Below, piece after piece: positions 51,708-60,344 of a stretch of 64,000 nt of DNA. Positions within the stretch are counted from its first letter, which is position 1; the number at the start of each line of letters is the position of its first letter. Origin of the DNA: JBKECP01 sp047974765 (GTDB taxonomy: Bacteria; Pseudomonadota; Gammaproteobacteria; Pseudomonadales; Halieaceae); contig JBKECP010000031.1 of the NCBI GenBank assembly GCA_047974765.1, forward strand, positions 123,388 through 187,387, in the 5' to 3' direction. Below the pieces are notes generated by a model. It worked only from the letters and a program-made list of their open reading frames with translations, was not told the origin of the DNA and ran no database searches. The position numbers and the translations under genes were made by a program.

Positions 51708-52301
51708 TCAATGCACTGCCGGTGTACTGGTGTTATCTTCGTTGCGTGCCAGTGAATCCATAAAAACATTCAATACGGCAAAGCGTAGATATTCGATAAT
51801 TTCTGCATAATTACTTTCGGATTCATCTTCCGGCAAATCATCATCGAGCCCAGCCTGGGAGATCTGGGCAATATCACGCAGCACTTCTGAACTGTCCGCA
51901 GCCAGCCCCTGATCACGGGCACCTGCTGCGCTGAGCGCGCGCGCATAGCCAGCGAGAAAACCACGGCACCAGTGAGTCAGCGCCATTACCCGCAATTCAA
52001 GCTCACTGTCGTCATCGGGCAATAAGGGGTGAAAGTCAAACGCCTCATCGCGCAATGCTGCCTGGGTCACACTGTACAAATCGAGCATCAGCTCAGCCAG
52101 TTCGCCGTGCAGATCAACCCCAAGCGCCTGATTGAGACCGTCCAGGCCCGCAGCTGGCTCATCGACACCACCAGCGGCCAGCAGACCACTGAGACAACCG
52201 TGCAATTCAGAAGGTGACAGATCTTCGCCCTGCTCCACAAGATGATTGGCTATCTCATCAAAATCAAATACCACGCCATCACCTGGCGGCTTGTCAAACA
52301 T
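51708..52301 (-). CDS. ygfB: UPF0149 family protein YgfB
   Basis: The 197-residue acidic helical protein matches YgfB/UPF0149: SPSELHGCLSGLLAAGGV, LPDDDSELELRVMALTHWCRGFLAGYA and DEDESESNYAEIIEYLRFAVLNVF are the family landmarks. In Pseudomonas aeruginosa YgfB has been linked to antibiotic tolerance through AmpDh3 regulation; whether that holds here is unknown. It is divergent from the TIGR02449-zapA pair, the standard arrangement. Confidence 0.93.
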   Translation of the reverse strand: MFDKPPGDGVVFDFDEIANHLVEQGEDLSPSELHGCLSGLLAAGGVDEPAAGLDGLNQALGVDLHGELAELMLDLYSVTQAALRDEAFDFHPLLPDDDSELELRVMALTHWCRGFLAGYARALSAAGARDQGLAADSSEVLRDIAQISQAGLDDDLPEDESESNYAEIIEYLRFAVLNVFMDSLARNEDNTSTPAVH

Positions 52302-52460
52302 TGAATTTCACCTGTAACTGGAAGCCATACTGGCCAGACTTGCAGCAAATGCTGGAAAAGCGCAGGCAGGCTGTTGATAAATCTGGGTTTTACTTCGTTG
52401 ACCTCACCGAAGCACAAGCCTATAGTGAGCACACCGGATCAGATCATCTAGTATAACGCC

Positions 52461-52661
52461 ATGACCGACAACCCGCTCAAGGCACTGGAGAGCAAAATCG
52501 ACCAATTGATTGCGCTTTGCAGGGAACTCAATCAGGAAAATCAGGAGCTCAAGACAGCCGCTTCTCACTGGCAACGTGAGCGCCAGGATCTGGTCAACAA
52601 GAATGAACTGGCGTGCGACAAGGTGGAAGCCGTACTCAACCGCCTGCGAGCCATGGAGTAG
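52461..52661 (+). CDS. TIGR02449 family small coiled-coil protein
   Basis: This 66-residue, highly charged coiled-coil protein (ALESKIDQLIALCRELNQEN, VEAVLNRLRAME) is the TIGR02449/ZapB-like family found immediately upstream of zapA in many gammaproteobacteria. It may assist the divisome, but its role is not established. It is four bases from zapA, so the two are cotranscribed. Confidence 0.88.
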   Translation: MTDNPLKALESKIDQLIALCRELNQENQELKTAASHWQRERQDLVNKNELACDKVEAVLNRLRAME

Positions 52662-52665
52662 GCCG

Positions 52666-52989
52666 ATGTCACCAACAACTGTTACTGTCACCATCCTCGA
52701 CAAAGACTATCAGGTTACCTGCCCACAAGAGCAGCGCAGTGAGCTGGTGGTATCAGCCAAATATCTCGACAAACAGATGCGGGCTATTCGCAATAGCGGC
52801 AGAGTCATTGGTGGCGAGCGCATCGCAGTAATGGCAGCGCTCAATATCAGCCATGAATTACTTAAAGCCTCTGAGCAAAATGCCAGTGCAGCCGACGAAA
52901 CCACAGACGAGACCTCTACCGAGCTACAGCAACTCAACCGCAAAATTGATGATGCCCTTTACAATCTGCGGCAGCTTGAAATTGGCTGA
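52666..52989 (+). CDS. zapA: Cell division protein ZapA
   Basis: ZapA crosslinks FtsZ protofilaments at the division site. The 107-residue protein has the N-terminal globular domain (VTVTILDKDYQVTCPQEQ, LVVSAKYLDKQMRAIRN, GERIAVMAALNISHELL) and a C-terminal coiled coil (ELQQLNRKIDDALYNLRQLE). I used ATG 52666, four bases after the TIGR02449 stop, since the longer frame reads through that gene. The 6S RNA gene follows about 60 bp later. Confidence 0.94.
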   Translation: MSPTTVTVTILDKDYQVTCPQEQRSELVVSAKYLDKQMRAIRNSGRVIGGERIAVMAALNISHELLKASEQNASAADETTDETSTELQQLNRKIDDALYNLRQLEIG

Positions 52990-53036
52990 AAGCTGCTAAA
53001 TATCTAAAGCGGCTCGGCACCACAGTCATGCTGCGC

Positions 53037-53042
53037 TATACT
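53037..53042 (+). promoter_or_regulatory. -10 element of 6S RNA promoter
   Basis: TATACT lies seven bases upstream of the predicted 6S RNA start. A partial -35 (TCGGCA, 53014-53019) is spaced 17 bp upstream. Confidence 0.6.
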
Positions 53043-53048
53043 GCCAGC

Positions 53049-53228
53049 GGATCCCTGGTGTATGCGCCAGGCAGACAGTCCTCGAGCCGATAATTTTACA
53101 ACCGGGAGCCGTCATCCGCTGCTGTTGTGCAGGTCCGGTACAAGCCGGAAAGCCTGATGTGGCACGGCGTCTCCCACCTTGAACCATCGGGTTCAAGGGC
53201 AGCACTGCCAGCGGTATACCGGGAATCC
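53049..53228 (+). ncRNA. ssrS: 6S RNA
   Basis: 6S RNA mimics open promoter DNA and sequesters sigma-70 RNA polymerase in stationary phase. The roughly 180-nt segment sits between zapA and ygfA, the conserved locus. Its ends (GGATCCCTGGTGTATGC; GTATACCGGGAATCC) can pair to close a long imperfect rod. Internal landmarks match known 6S RNAs: GAGCCGATAATTTTACAACC and CCTTGAACC-ATC-GGTTCAAGGG near the 3' side. Exact ends are estimated from pairing and from the -10 box upstream. Confidence 0.92.
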
Positions 53229-53238
53229 ATCTATTATC

Positions 53239-53832
53239 ATGCCCCCCTCTGACCAGGAAAAGTCCAGACTTCGCCATCAACTGCGCCAACGGCGGCGCCA
53301 GTTGTCTGCCAGTGAACGCGAACGGGCTGGCACGGCAGCCGCCAGCTATCTGCAACAGCTTCCCGGCTGGCCAGACTTTTCTCATATTGCACTTTATCTG
53401 CCCATCGATGGCGAACTCGATACTCGGGCTATCGCTGGTGCCTGCCGCCAGATCGGTGCCAACTTATACCTGCCTCGCATCAACGGCACAGGTACCATGC
53501 AGCTGCTGCACTGGGATGAACACACTCCACTGCTTATCAATGCCTACGGCATTGCCGAACCCGCCGCTGGCGCCAGAGTCTGCCATATCACTGAACTGGA
53601 CGTATTACTGGCACCACTGGTGGGCTGGGACAAACAGGGGAATCGCCTGGGCATGGGGGGCGGCTACTACGACCGGATGCTCGCCAAAACGCAACACCCG
53701 CCGCTATTCATAGGCCTTGCCTATGATTTTCAGTGTATGGAAGAAGGCTTGCCGGTTAGGGCATGGGATATTCAGATGGACGGTGTTCTAACGGATAAAG
53801 GTCTGCATATCAGAACCGCAGACCCTACCTGA
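53239..53832 (+). CDS. ygfA: 5-formyltetrahydrofolate cyclo-ligase
   Basis: This roughly 197-residue enzyme converts 5-formyl-THF to 5,10-methenyl-THF with ATP. It shows the family elements SRLRHQLRQRRRQLSASER, HIALYLPIDGELDTRAI and NRLGMGGGYYDRML (phosphate/folate site). I used ATG 53239, just after the 6S RNA, since conservation begins there; an earlier frame start would lie inside the RNA. Co-expression with 6S RNA by read-through is common in this family of loci and likely here. Confidence 0.93.
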   Translation: MPPSDQEKSRLRHQLRQRRRQLSASERERAGTAAASYLQQLPGWPDFSHIALYLPIDGELDTRAIAGACRQIGANLYLPRINGTGTMQLLHWDEHTPLLINAYGIAEPAAGARVCHITELDVLLAPLVGWDKQGNRLGMGGGYYDRMLAKTQHPPLFIGLAYDFQCMEEGLPVRAWDIQMDGVLTDKGLHIRTADPT

Positions 53833-53839
53833 GACTGAC

Positions 53840-53992
53840 TCAGTGATTAACAATAATACCCGCCTGCAATTCTGAGGCAGGCGCTGGAGCCGCTACTGTT
53901 TTATTGGCTGCCATTGGCAGAATCAGGGTGACCACAACGCCTATCCCAAAAACGGCCATTAATACCAGCAAAAAATCCGGTTTTGCTTTCAC
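53840..53992 (-). CDS. Small predicted membrane protein
   Basis: A 50-residue frame (GTG 53992 to TGA 53840) encodes MKAKPDFLLVLMAVFGIGVV then VTLILPMAANK, a single strong membrane helix after a positively charged N-terminus, with an Ala/Pro-rich tail. The upstream ribosome site is weak (AAGTAAG). I recognise no family. It could be cotranscribed with ilvA upstream on the same strand, although about 260 bp separate them. Confidence 0.45.
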   Translation of the reverse strand: MKAKPDFLLVLMAVFGIGVVVTLILPMAANKTVAAPAPASELQAGIIVNH

Positions 53993-54251
53993 GCTTACTT
54001 GTCCCGCATCAACTGTTTATTCGGGCCAGATTACAACCCGTTCTCTCACCAAATTGTTTGTGCCTCGCCTTTATTATTGCTTCTGTCACCACAGTTACCA
54101 GAAGTTGGCAATATTTCACAACTCGGGCGGAGTCTACCCTGACAGTCAGTAAATGGAAACCCTGAAGCCCGCATAAATTCAGGCTTTGTCGATATTTGTC
54201 ACAAAATTTGACAGTTTGGCGCCTGATTTTTGAGACAGTTAACTATTTTAA
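53993..54251. other. Intergenic region downstream of ilvA
   Basis: No gene is evident in 259 bp. CCTGAA and TTCAGG (about 54159-54182) flank a short loop and could form a weak hairpin after ilvA. AT-rich stretches near 54180-54250 may hold a promoter for the small minus-strand membrane protein gene. Confidence 0.3.
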
Positions 54252-55787
54252 TTAGCGTGAACTATCGGGCGAATGGGCGAGATAGAGACGATAAGCAATG
54301 TTGTCCGTTTCATCACTATAGGGATAACCCACTTCATCCAGCACCGCCCTGAACTGGTTGCGTTCAGCACGCGGTACCTGTACACCTACCAGAATCCGGC
54401 CATAGGCAGCACCATGATTGCGGTAGTGAAACATGGAGATATTCCAGCGCTGTCCCAAACCGGATAAAAACCGCAACAGGGCACCAGGCCGCTCAGGAAA
54501 CTCCACCCGGTAGGCCACCTCATCACCAACCGCTGCTGGCGCCCGTCCACCGACCATGTAGCGAATATGCAGTTTGGCCGTTTCATTATCGGTCAGGTCC
54601 TCACATTCGTAACCGGCCGCGGTGAGTTCTTCGATCACCTCCTCCAGGTCATCCCGATGGCTGATACTCAAACCGACAAAGACCAGCGCCTGTAAAGAAT
54701 CACTGAAACGATAGTTGAACTCAGTGATATTACGCCTGCCCAGACGACTGCAAAAAGCGCGAAAAGCTCCGGGTTTTTCAGGCACACGCACAGAAATAAC
54801 CGCTTCGCGCCGCTCACCGATTTCAGTGCGCTCAGAAATATAGCGCAGGCGGTCAAAATTGGTATTGGCACCACTGACAATGGCCAGCAGGTTTTGTTCC
54901 CGCACGCCCTCACGTCCAACATATTTTTTCAGCCCCGCCAGTGCCAGCGCACCGGCGGGCTCGGCAATGCTGCGGGTATCTTCAAAAATATCCTTGATGG
55001 CGGCACACATTTCATCGGTATTGGCGGTAATCACCTCATCCACTGTATCGCGGATGATCCGAAAGGTTTCCTTGCCAATCTGGGCCACAGCACAACCCTC
55101 GGCAAACAGGCCCACCTCGGATAATTTTGCCCGGCGCCCCTTAGTTAGCGCCAATTGCAAACAGGCGGCATCTTCAGGCTCCACACCGATAATACGGGTC
55201 GTAGGCCAAACATAGCGGATATAGGCGGCCACTCCAGCCAACAGGCCGCCACCACCTACGGGAACAAAAACAGCATCCAGTGGCTCCTGATGCTGGCGCA
55301 CGATTTCCATGCCAATCGTACCTTGACCCGCAATTACATCCGGATCGTCAAAGGGGTGGACATACACCATACCGCGACTGGCCACCAGCTCCTGCGCCTT
55401 TTCTGCCGCCTCCTCAAAGGCGTCACCGTGCAGCACAACCTTCGCACCCCGGTTGCGTACAGCATTCACCTTGATGACAGGCGTGGTTCGCGGCATGACG
55501 ATGGTCGCCTTGACCTTCATACGCTGGGCAGCCAGCGCCAGCCCCTGGGCATGATTGCCTGCCGAAGCCGCCACCACACCACGCTCACGCTCTTGCTGTG
55601 TCAATTGCTGCATTTTGTTGTAGGCACCGCGCAGCTTGAAGGAAAACACCGGCTGCAAATCTTCGCGCTTAAGCAAAACCGTATTGTCAAGACGGCTCGA
55701 CAACAACGCCGACTCCTGTACCGGCGTCTCACGGGCAACGTCATAAACACGGGCATCGAGGATACGTTTGATATAGCTCTTGGGCAT
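54252..55787 (-). CDS. ilvA: Biosynthetic threonine ammonia-lyase
   Basis: IlvA deaminates threonine to 2-ketobutyrate, the entry to isoleucine synthesis. The roughly 511-residue PLP enzyme has KREDLQPVFSFKLRGAYNKM with the PLP-binding Lys, SAGNHAQGLALAA, PVGGGGLLAGVAAY (phosphate loop) and two C-terminal ACT-like domains (RREAVISVRVPEKPGAFRAF; EVAYRVEFPERPGALLRFLS) that bind the feedback inhibitor isoleucine. I chose ATG 55787 (MPKSYIKRILDARVYDVARE) by similarity to Pseudomonas IlvA; longer starts exist at 55823 and 55856. It is divergent from rpiA. Confidence 0.94.
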   Translation of the reverse strand: MPKSYIKRILDARVYDVARETPVQESALLSSRLDNTVLLKREDLQPVFSFKLRGAYNKMQQLTQQERERGVVAASAGNHAQGLALAAQRMKVKATIVMPRTTPVIKVNAVRNRGAKVVLHGDAFEEAAEKAQELVASRGMVYVHPFDDPDVIAGQGTIGMEIVRQHQEPLDAVFVPVGGGGLLAGVAAYIRYVWPTTRIIGVEPEDAACLQLALTKGRRAKLSEVGLFAEGCAVAQIGKETFRIIRDTVDEVITANTDEMCAAIKDIFEDTRSIAEPAGALALAGLKKYVGREGVREQNLLAIVSGANTNFDRLRYISERTEIGERREAVISVRVPEKPGAFRAFCSRLGRRNITEFNYRFSDSLQALVFVGLSISHRDDLEEVIEELTAAGYECEDLTDNETAKLHIRYMVGGRAPAAVGDEVAYRVEFPERPGALLRFLSGLGQRWNISMFHYRNHGAAYGRILVGVQVPRAERNQFRAVLDEVGYPYSDETDNIAYRLYLAHSPDSSR

Positions 55788-55940
55788 GGCGGGCAATGAC
55801 TGGCAAATAACTGGAGCAGGCATGTTAAAGGAGCACAGATTTATTTTCAGCCCCACAACGGCCTTGCCAGTGGTAATTTTAGTGCTTCAGTGGACATGCT
55901 TTCCTATAATGGACTCCTGTCGCCCGCCAGAGGACTCCCG

Positions 55941-56615
55941 ATGACCCAGGATCAACTGAAACAGACTGTTGCCGAAGCTGCACTGGCTTATATCAGCCCC
56001 AGACTTGAAGCCGATACCGTTCTGGGCATCGGCACCGGCTCCACGGCCAACCGGTTTATTGATGCACTGGCTGCCATCAAGGGACAAATAAGTGCCACTG
56101 TAGCCAGCTCTGAAGCCTCTGCCGAACGTCTGCGTTCTCACGGAATTGCGGTGATTGAGCTAAACGTAGCCGACCAGGTGGACTTCTATATAGACGGCGC
56201 CGATGAAGCCAACCATGCCCTGCAACTGATCAAGGGTGGCGGCGCCGCCCTCACCCGTGAAAAAATAGTCGCTGCGGTGGCTAAAGAATTTATCTGTATC
56301 GCCGATGAGAGCAAACGGGTACATACCCTCGGTAATTTCCCACTACCGATAGAGGTCATTCCAATGGCCCGCAGCCACGTTGCCAGAGAGCTGGTCAAAC
56401 TCGGCGGCGATCCGGTGTACCGGGAAGGCGTACTAACCGATAACGGCAATATTATTCTGGATATCTATAACTTTCCCATTGCCCAGCCACTGGCCATGGA
56501 GCAAAAGATCAACAATATTACCGGCGTGGTTACCAACGGTATTTTTGCCCTGCGGCCAGCAGATGTGTTGCTGCTGGCTACAGCCTCGGGAGTACAAACC
56601 CTGCGCGCCGGGTAG
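55941..56615 (+). CDS. rpiA: Ribose-5-phosphate isomerase A
   Basis: RpiA interconverts ribose-5-phosphate and ribulose-5-phosphate in the pentose phosphate pathway. The 224-residue protein has LGIGTGSTANRFIDAL (phosphate loop), DFYIDGADEANHALQLIKGG with the catalytic Asp/Glu, and LPIEVIPMA. ATG 55941 has AGAGGA nine bases upstream. Its position divergent from ilvA follows the Pseudomonas order. Confidence 0.96.
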   Translation: MTQDQLKQTVAEAALAYISPRLEADTVLGIGTGSTANRFIDALAAIKGQISATVASSEASAERLRSHGIAVIELNVADQVDFYIDGADEANHALQLIKGGGAALTREKIVAAVAKEFICIADESKRVHTLGNFPLPIEVIPMARSHVARELVKLGGDPVYREGVLTDNGNIILDIYNFPIAQPLAMEQKINNITGVVTNGIFALRPADVLLLATASGVQTLRAG

Positions 56616-56722
56616 TGATGCTTTTGAAACAGCTCTTTTAAAGTGCCCTTTGTAAAGCGCCTCTTGCGATGCGCAGTTTTTTTATATAGCAGCCCACCAG
56701 GATAAACACTTAAAGCAGGTAC

Positions 56723-58135
56723 TCAATCAAAAATCTTGCCTGGATTCATAAGTCCCTGCGGGTCAAAAACCTGCTTAATCTGACGCATGAGACTGATTTC
56801 CAGGGCTGAGCGGCTGTAGTGAAGGTAATCTTTCTTTAACAGTCCCACCCCATGCTCGGCAGACACACTACCGCCGTAACGCTGTACGATCTCAAATACC
56901 CAGGTACTGACCTCACCACAGCGACGCTTGAATTCATCCACAGCCAGTTCATCAGGCTTGAGTATATTAAGATGCACATTGCCGTCACCAATATGACCAA
57001 ACCAGACAATTTCAAAATCGGGGTAGGCCTTATTAACCACCGATTCCACCTCCAACAAAAAATCCGGCACCTTTGAAACTGTGGTTGAAATATCATTTTT
57101 ATAAGGTGTCCAGCGTGAAATTGTCTCTGAAATATCCTCTCGCAGCCGCCACAAGTTAGCGGCCTGAGCCACACTCTGGCTGACAACACCATCAAGCACC
57201 CAGCCCTCTTCCATACACCGCTCAAACAACGCCATAGCTTGTGACATATCCGCCTCGCTGTTTTGTTCAATTTCAAGCAGTGCATAATAGGGCGCAATAG
57301 ACGTAAAAGGACGCTGCAAATCCTGGTGTTCAACTACTTTTGACAGCGCCAGCTCAGAGAAAAATTCAAAGGCCTGCAATTCCATTTCAACCTGATATGT
57401 CTGCAATATCTGCATAATAGAAGCCATATCCGGCGCAGCCATCACCAGCACAGCCGGGTCACGGGGTGGGCGAGCCAAACGCAGGGTGGCCTCGACCACA
57501 ATGCCCAGCGTACCTTCGGCACCAATAACCAGTTGACGCAGATCATAACCGGCATTGTTTTTTATCAGGCCTGCATTGAGATCGAGCAATTCCCCTGTGC
57601 CAGTAACCAGCTTAAGGCCCGCCACCCAATCGCGGGTCATACCGTGGCGAATCACCTTGATGCCACCGGCATTGGTGGAAATATTGCCGCCGATCTGACT
57701 GGAGCCCGCCGAGGCAAAGTCAACGGGATAAAACAGCCCCTGCTCCCGAGCAAAATTTTGCAGCTGCTCTGTAATCACTCCCGCACCACAGCGGACCGTG
57801 CGCTCAACCGGGTTAAAATCAGCGATGGCGTTCATTTTATCCAGTGCCAACACCAGCTCACCGCGGCAGGCTACCGCCCCCCCACTAAGGCCAGTGCGCC
57901 CACCAGAAGGTACAATTGCCAACGCTTGCTGCACCGCCAGACGCACAATAGCCTGCACCTCTTCGACACTACCCGGCAACACCACAGCACAGGGACTGGG
58001 CGGATAAAAGCGGGTCCAGTCACAGCCGTAAAGGATTTTTGCCTCTGCGTCATCAAGTACCCGGTCCCGCCCTACAATCGCGGCCAGTGCAGCCAGCGTT
58101 CGTGCATCCAGTTCTGTAGCCGTCAGCTCACTCAC
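56723..58135 (-). CDS. D-2-hydroxyglutarate dehydrogenase (FAD-linked)
   Basis: This 470-residue enzyme of the FAD_binding_4/GlcD family has CAVVLPGSVEEVQAIVRLA, PSGGRTGLSGGAVACRGE (FAD loop) and FASAGSSQIGGNISTNAGG. The C-terminal domain shows WFGHIGDGNVHLNIL and SAEHGVGLLKK with metal-binding His and Glu residues. Divergent pairing with serA is known in Pseudomonas, where D2HGDH removes the D-2-hydroxyglutarate made by SerA and so drives serine synthesis. That context makes this function more likely than D-lactate or glycolate oxidase. GTG 58135 has GAGGTG upstream. Confidence 0.82.
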   Translation of the reverse strand: MSELTATELDARTLAALAAIVGRDRVLDDAEAKILYGCDWTRFYPPSPCAVVLPGSVEEVQAIVRLAVQQALAIVPSGGRTGLSGGAVACRGELVLALDKMNAIADFNPVERTVRCGAGVITEQLQNFAREQGLFYPVDFASAGSSQIGGNISTNAGGIKVIRHGMTRDWVAGLKLVTGTGELLDLNAGLIKNNAGYDLRQLVIGAEGTLGIVVEATLRLARPPRDPAVLVMAAPDMASIMQILQTYQVEMELQAFEFFSELALSKVVEHQDLQRPFTSIAPYYALLEIEQNSEADMSQAMALFERCMEEGWVLDGVVSQSVAQAANLWRLREDISETISRWTPYKNDISTTVSKVPDFLLEVESVVNKAYPDFEIVWFGHIGDGNVHLNILKPDELAVDEFKRRCGEVSTWVFEIVQRYGGSVSAEHGVGLLKKDYLHYSRSALEISLMRQIKQVFDPQGLMNPGKIFD

Positions 58136-58438
58136 TAAAACACCTCATTTGCTATTAATCTGGCAATTAAATAGATCTATTTAATTGACACTCTTTCCAA
58201 GCCGCGAAAAAACGTGATTTTCCTCGCCAGCCAAGGGCTTACATTGGCTACGCCAATGGACGACACGACCTGTGTCACCCTGTTAACCCGGCAATAATTA
58301 CTGTCGGCTTAATAATCAGCAGGAACAAATACAGCGCGCTATGGCACAGCACTGCTGTAATCAGGCCGACGATGGTATACCATACGCGCCCCCCGGCCCA
58401 CCGGGCCGCATGTATGATTTAGGCGGAGTCTGCACACC
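58136..58438. promoter_or_regulatory. Divergent promoter region D2HGDH/serA with repeat and leader hairpin
   Basis: These 303 bp separate the divergent genes. They contain copy 2 of a dispersed repeat (58234-58316). In the serA leader, an exact CGGCCC-ACC-GGGCCG hairpin lies at 58394-58408, 30 bp before the start codon. No regulator site is recognised. Confidence 0.4.
58234..58316 (+). repeat. Dispersed intergenic repeat, copy 2
   Basis: AGGGCTTACATTGGCTACGC plus CAAT (58234-58257) matches copy 1 at 15185 with one difference. A second block (58292-58316) matches copy 1 at 21 of 25 positions. Here the two blocks are separated by about 34 extra bases lying between two CAAT words, so one copy has probably gained or lost that stretch. 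Confidence 0.55.
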
Positions 58439-59668
58439 ATGGCACAAACGTCACTCGAAAAGAGCAAGATTAAATTTCTTCTTCTGGAGGGCGTGCATCC
58501 TTCAGCGGTGGAAACCCTGCGTCAGGCAGGTTATGAAAACATCGAACTGCACCAGAAATCCCTGCCTGCCGGGGAGCTCAAGCAGGCCATCGCCAATGCG
58601 CATTTTGTGGGTATTCGCTCGCGCACTCAGTTAACAGAAGAAGTTTTTGAGGCAGCCAAAAAGCTGGTGGCTGTTGGCTGCTTCTGCATCGGCACCAATC
58701 AAGTGGACCTGGCTGCCGCCAGTCGCCGTGGCGTAGCCGTTTTTAATGCGCCCTTTAGCAACACCCGCAGTGTGGCTGAACTGGTCATTGCCGAAGCTAT
58801 TTTATTATTGCGCGGCGTTGCCGAAAAAAATGCCGCCGCTCACCGGGGGCAATGGTTGAAATCGGCCACCAACTCCTTTGAAATTCGCGGGAAAATTCTC
58901 GGTATTATTGGCTACGGCAATATCGGCATGCAACTTGGTGTCATTGCCGAGAGTTTAGGTATGCAGGTACTCTTTTACGATATCGTCAATAAATTGCCAC
59001 TGGGCAACGCCCGCCAGGTACCCAGCCTGAGCCAATTACTGGCACAGGCTGATGTTGTCAGCCTGCATGTACCGGAAACACCTTCCACCCAGAATATGAT
59101 GGCCGCCACTCAAATAGGACAAATGAAAGCCGGCGCCATTTTGATCAATGCCTCTCGCGGTACAGTAGTGGATATTGACGCCCTCGCCGCCAGCCTGCGC
59201 GACAATAAACTCTCTGGTGCCGCCATTGATGTATTTCCGGTGGAGCCGCGCTCCAACGATGACGAGTTTATCTCTGCGCTGCGTGAATTTGATAACACCA
59301 TCCTGACACCACACATTGGCGGCAGCACCGTTGAAGCCCAGGAAAATATCGGTATGGAAGTAGCCGAAAAACTGGCCCGCTATAGTGATACCGGGGCCAC
59401 CACCTCCTCAGTCAACTTACCGGCGGTGGCTCTACCCGAGCACGTCGGCAGCCACCGCCTGCTGCATATTCACCACAATGTACCCGGCATACTGAGCGCC
59501 ATCAACACTGTATTTTCAGAAAACAACATCAACGTAACCGGCCAGTATCTGCAAACCAACGAAAACATGGGCTATGTTGTCATTGATATTGGTGCGGAGC
59601 ACTCGGAGATCGCCCTTGCCAAACTGGCTGCTATCGAGGGTACTATTCGCACTCGTGTACTATTTTAA
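58439..59668 (+). CDS. serA: D-3-phosphoglycerate dehydrogenase
   Basis: SerA oxidises 3-phosphoglycerate in the first step of serine synthesis and can also reduce 2-ketoglutarate. The 409-residue protein has GIIGYGNIGMQLGVIAE (NAD site), INASRGTVVDIDALA (Arg), VFPVEPRSND (Glu) and ILTPHIGGSTVEAQENI (His). It ends with a C-terminal ACT domain (HHNVPGILSAINTVFSENNI), as in the short E. coli-type enzyme. A GGCGGAG ribosome site precedes ATG 58439. It is divergent from the dehydrogenase thought to recycle its side product. Confidence 0.95.
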   Translation: MAQTSLEKSKIKFLLLEGVHPSAVETLRQAGYENIELHQKSLPAGELKQAIANAHFVGIRSRTQLTEEVFEAAKKLVAVGCFCIGTNQVDLAAASRRGVAVFNAPFSNTRSVAELVIAEAILLLRGVAEKNAAAHRGQWLKSATNSFEIRGKILGIIGYGNIGMQLGVIAESLGMQVLFYDIVNKLPLGNARQVPSLSQLLAQADVVSLHVPETPSTQNMMAATQIGQMKAGAILINASRGTVVDIDALAASLRDNKLSGAAIDVFPVEPRSNDDEFISALREFDNTILTPHIGGSTVEAQENIGMEVAEKLARYSDTGATTSSVNLPAVALPEHVGSHRLLHIHHNVPGILSAINTVFSENNINVTGQYLQTNENMGYVVIDIGAEHSEIALAKLAAIEGTIRTRVLF

Positions 59669-59681
59669 GGTCAGGTGAATC

Positions 59682-60137
59682 ATGCGCTTTTTGCTTCTTC
59701 TAATAATGATTACCGCTCCCGCCCTGCAAGCTGATGACGGCGATTTTCCGGGGGTTGAGAAGTTGATGAGCGCAGAGCAGTTTGAGGCCAGTGGTATGCA
59801 CAAACTGTCACCTTCCGAGCTGGAGGCGCTCAATGACTGGCTGGTCAACTACACAGTTGATGACGCCCAGGCACTGCGCCACACCAGCGAGGAAGTACGC
59901 AAGGCCGAAGAAACCATACGGATTGAATCCAGCGTCAAAGCCCCCTTCAAAGGCTGGAACGGCAAAACCCTGTTTGTCCTGGAAAACGGCCAGGTATGGA
60001 AGCAACGCCTCAAAGGGCGCTTCTTTTACAGTGGCGAAGACCGCAGAATCGTCATTGAAAAGAACTTTTTTGGTTACTTCAAGCTGACCCACGTTGCCTC
60101 TGGCAAATCAGTGGGCGTTAGTCGCTATACAGAATAA
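59682..60137 (+). CDS. Secreted hypothetical protein
   Basis: This 151-residue protein has a Sec signal peptide (MRFLLLLIMITAPALQADDG, cleavage near LQA-DD). A helical middle rich in Glu and Ala is followed by a beta-rich C-terminus with the recurring LFVLENGQVWKQRLKGRF pattern seen in small conserved proteobacterial secreted proteins of unknown role. It is 13 bp after serA in the same direction, so cotranscription is likely. No domain is named with confidence. Confidence 0.75.
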   Translation: MRFLLLLIMITAPALQADDGDFPGVEKLMSAEQFEASGMHKLSPSELEALNDWLVNYTVDDAQALRHTSEEVRKAEETIRIESSVKAPFKGWNGKTLFVLENGQVWKQRLKGRFFYSGEDRRIVIEKNFFGYFKLTHVASGKSVGVSRYTE

Positions 60138-60344
60138 TTCTTATATTCACCAAGTGCTTGAAGAGCCTTCTTCAGGCAAAAAATAATGGTAATATGCCGA
60201 GTTCCAATCTTATTTTGTGAAAAATTCACAAAAATGGAATGAAAGCAGGGGGAACTTCTCTCAATTTCGTTTAATGTTAGTTCCAGTGGCCCAAGGCCAT
60301 GGGAATCAAACATGCGTACCAAGCATAAATACAGGGGTAATATT

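Noticed and set aside
56640..56690. A possible terminator after rpiA (GC-rich stretch followed by seven T residues).
   Set aside because: The stem (GCGC/TGCG elements) does not pair convincingly on inspection, so it was not listed as a feature.
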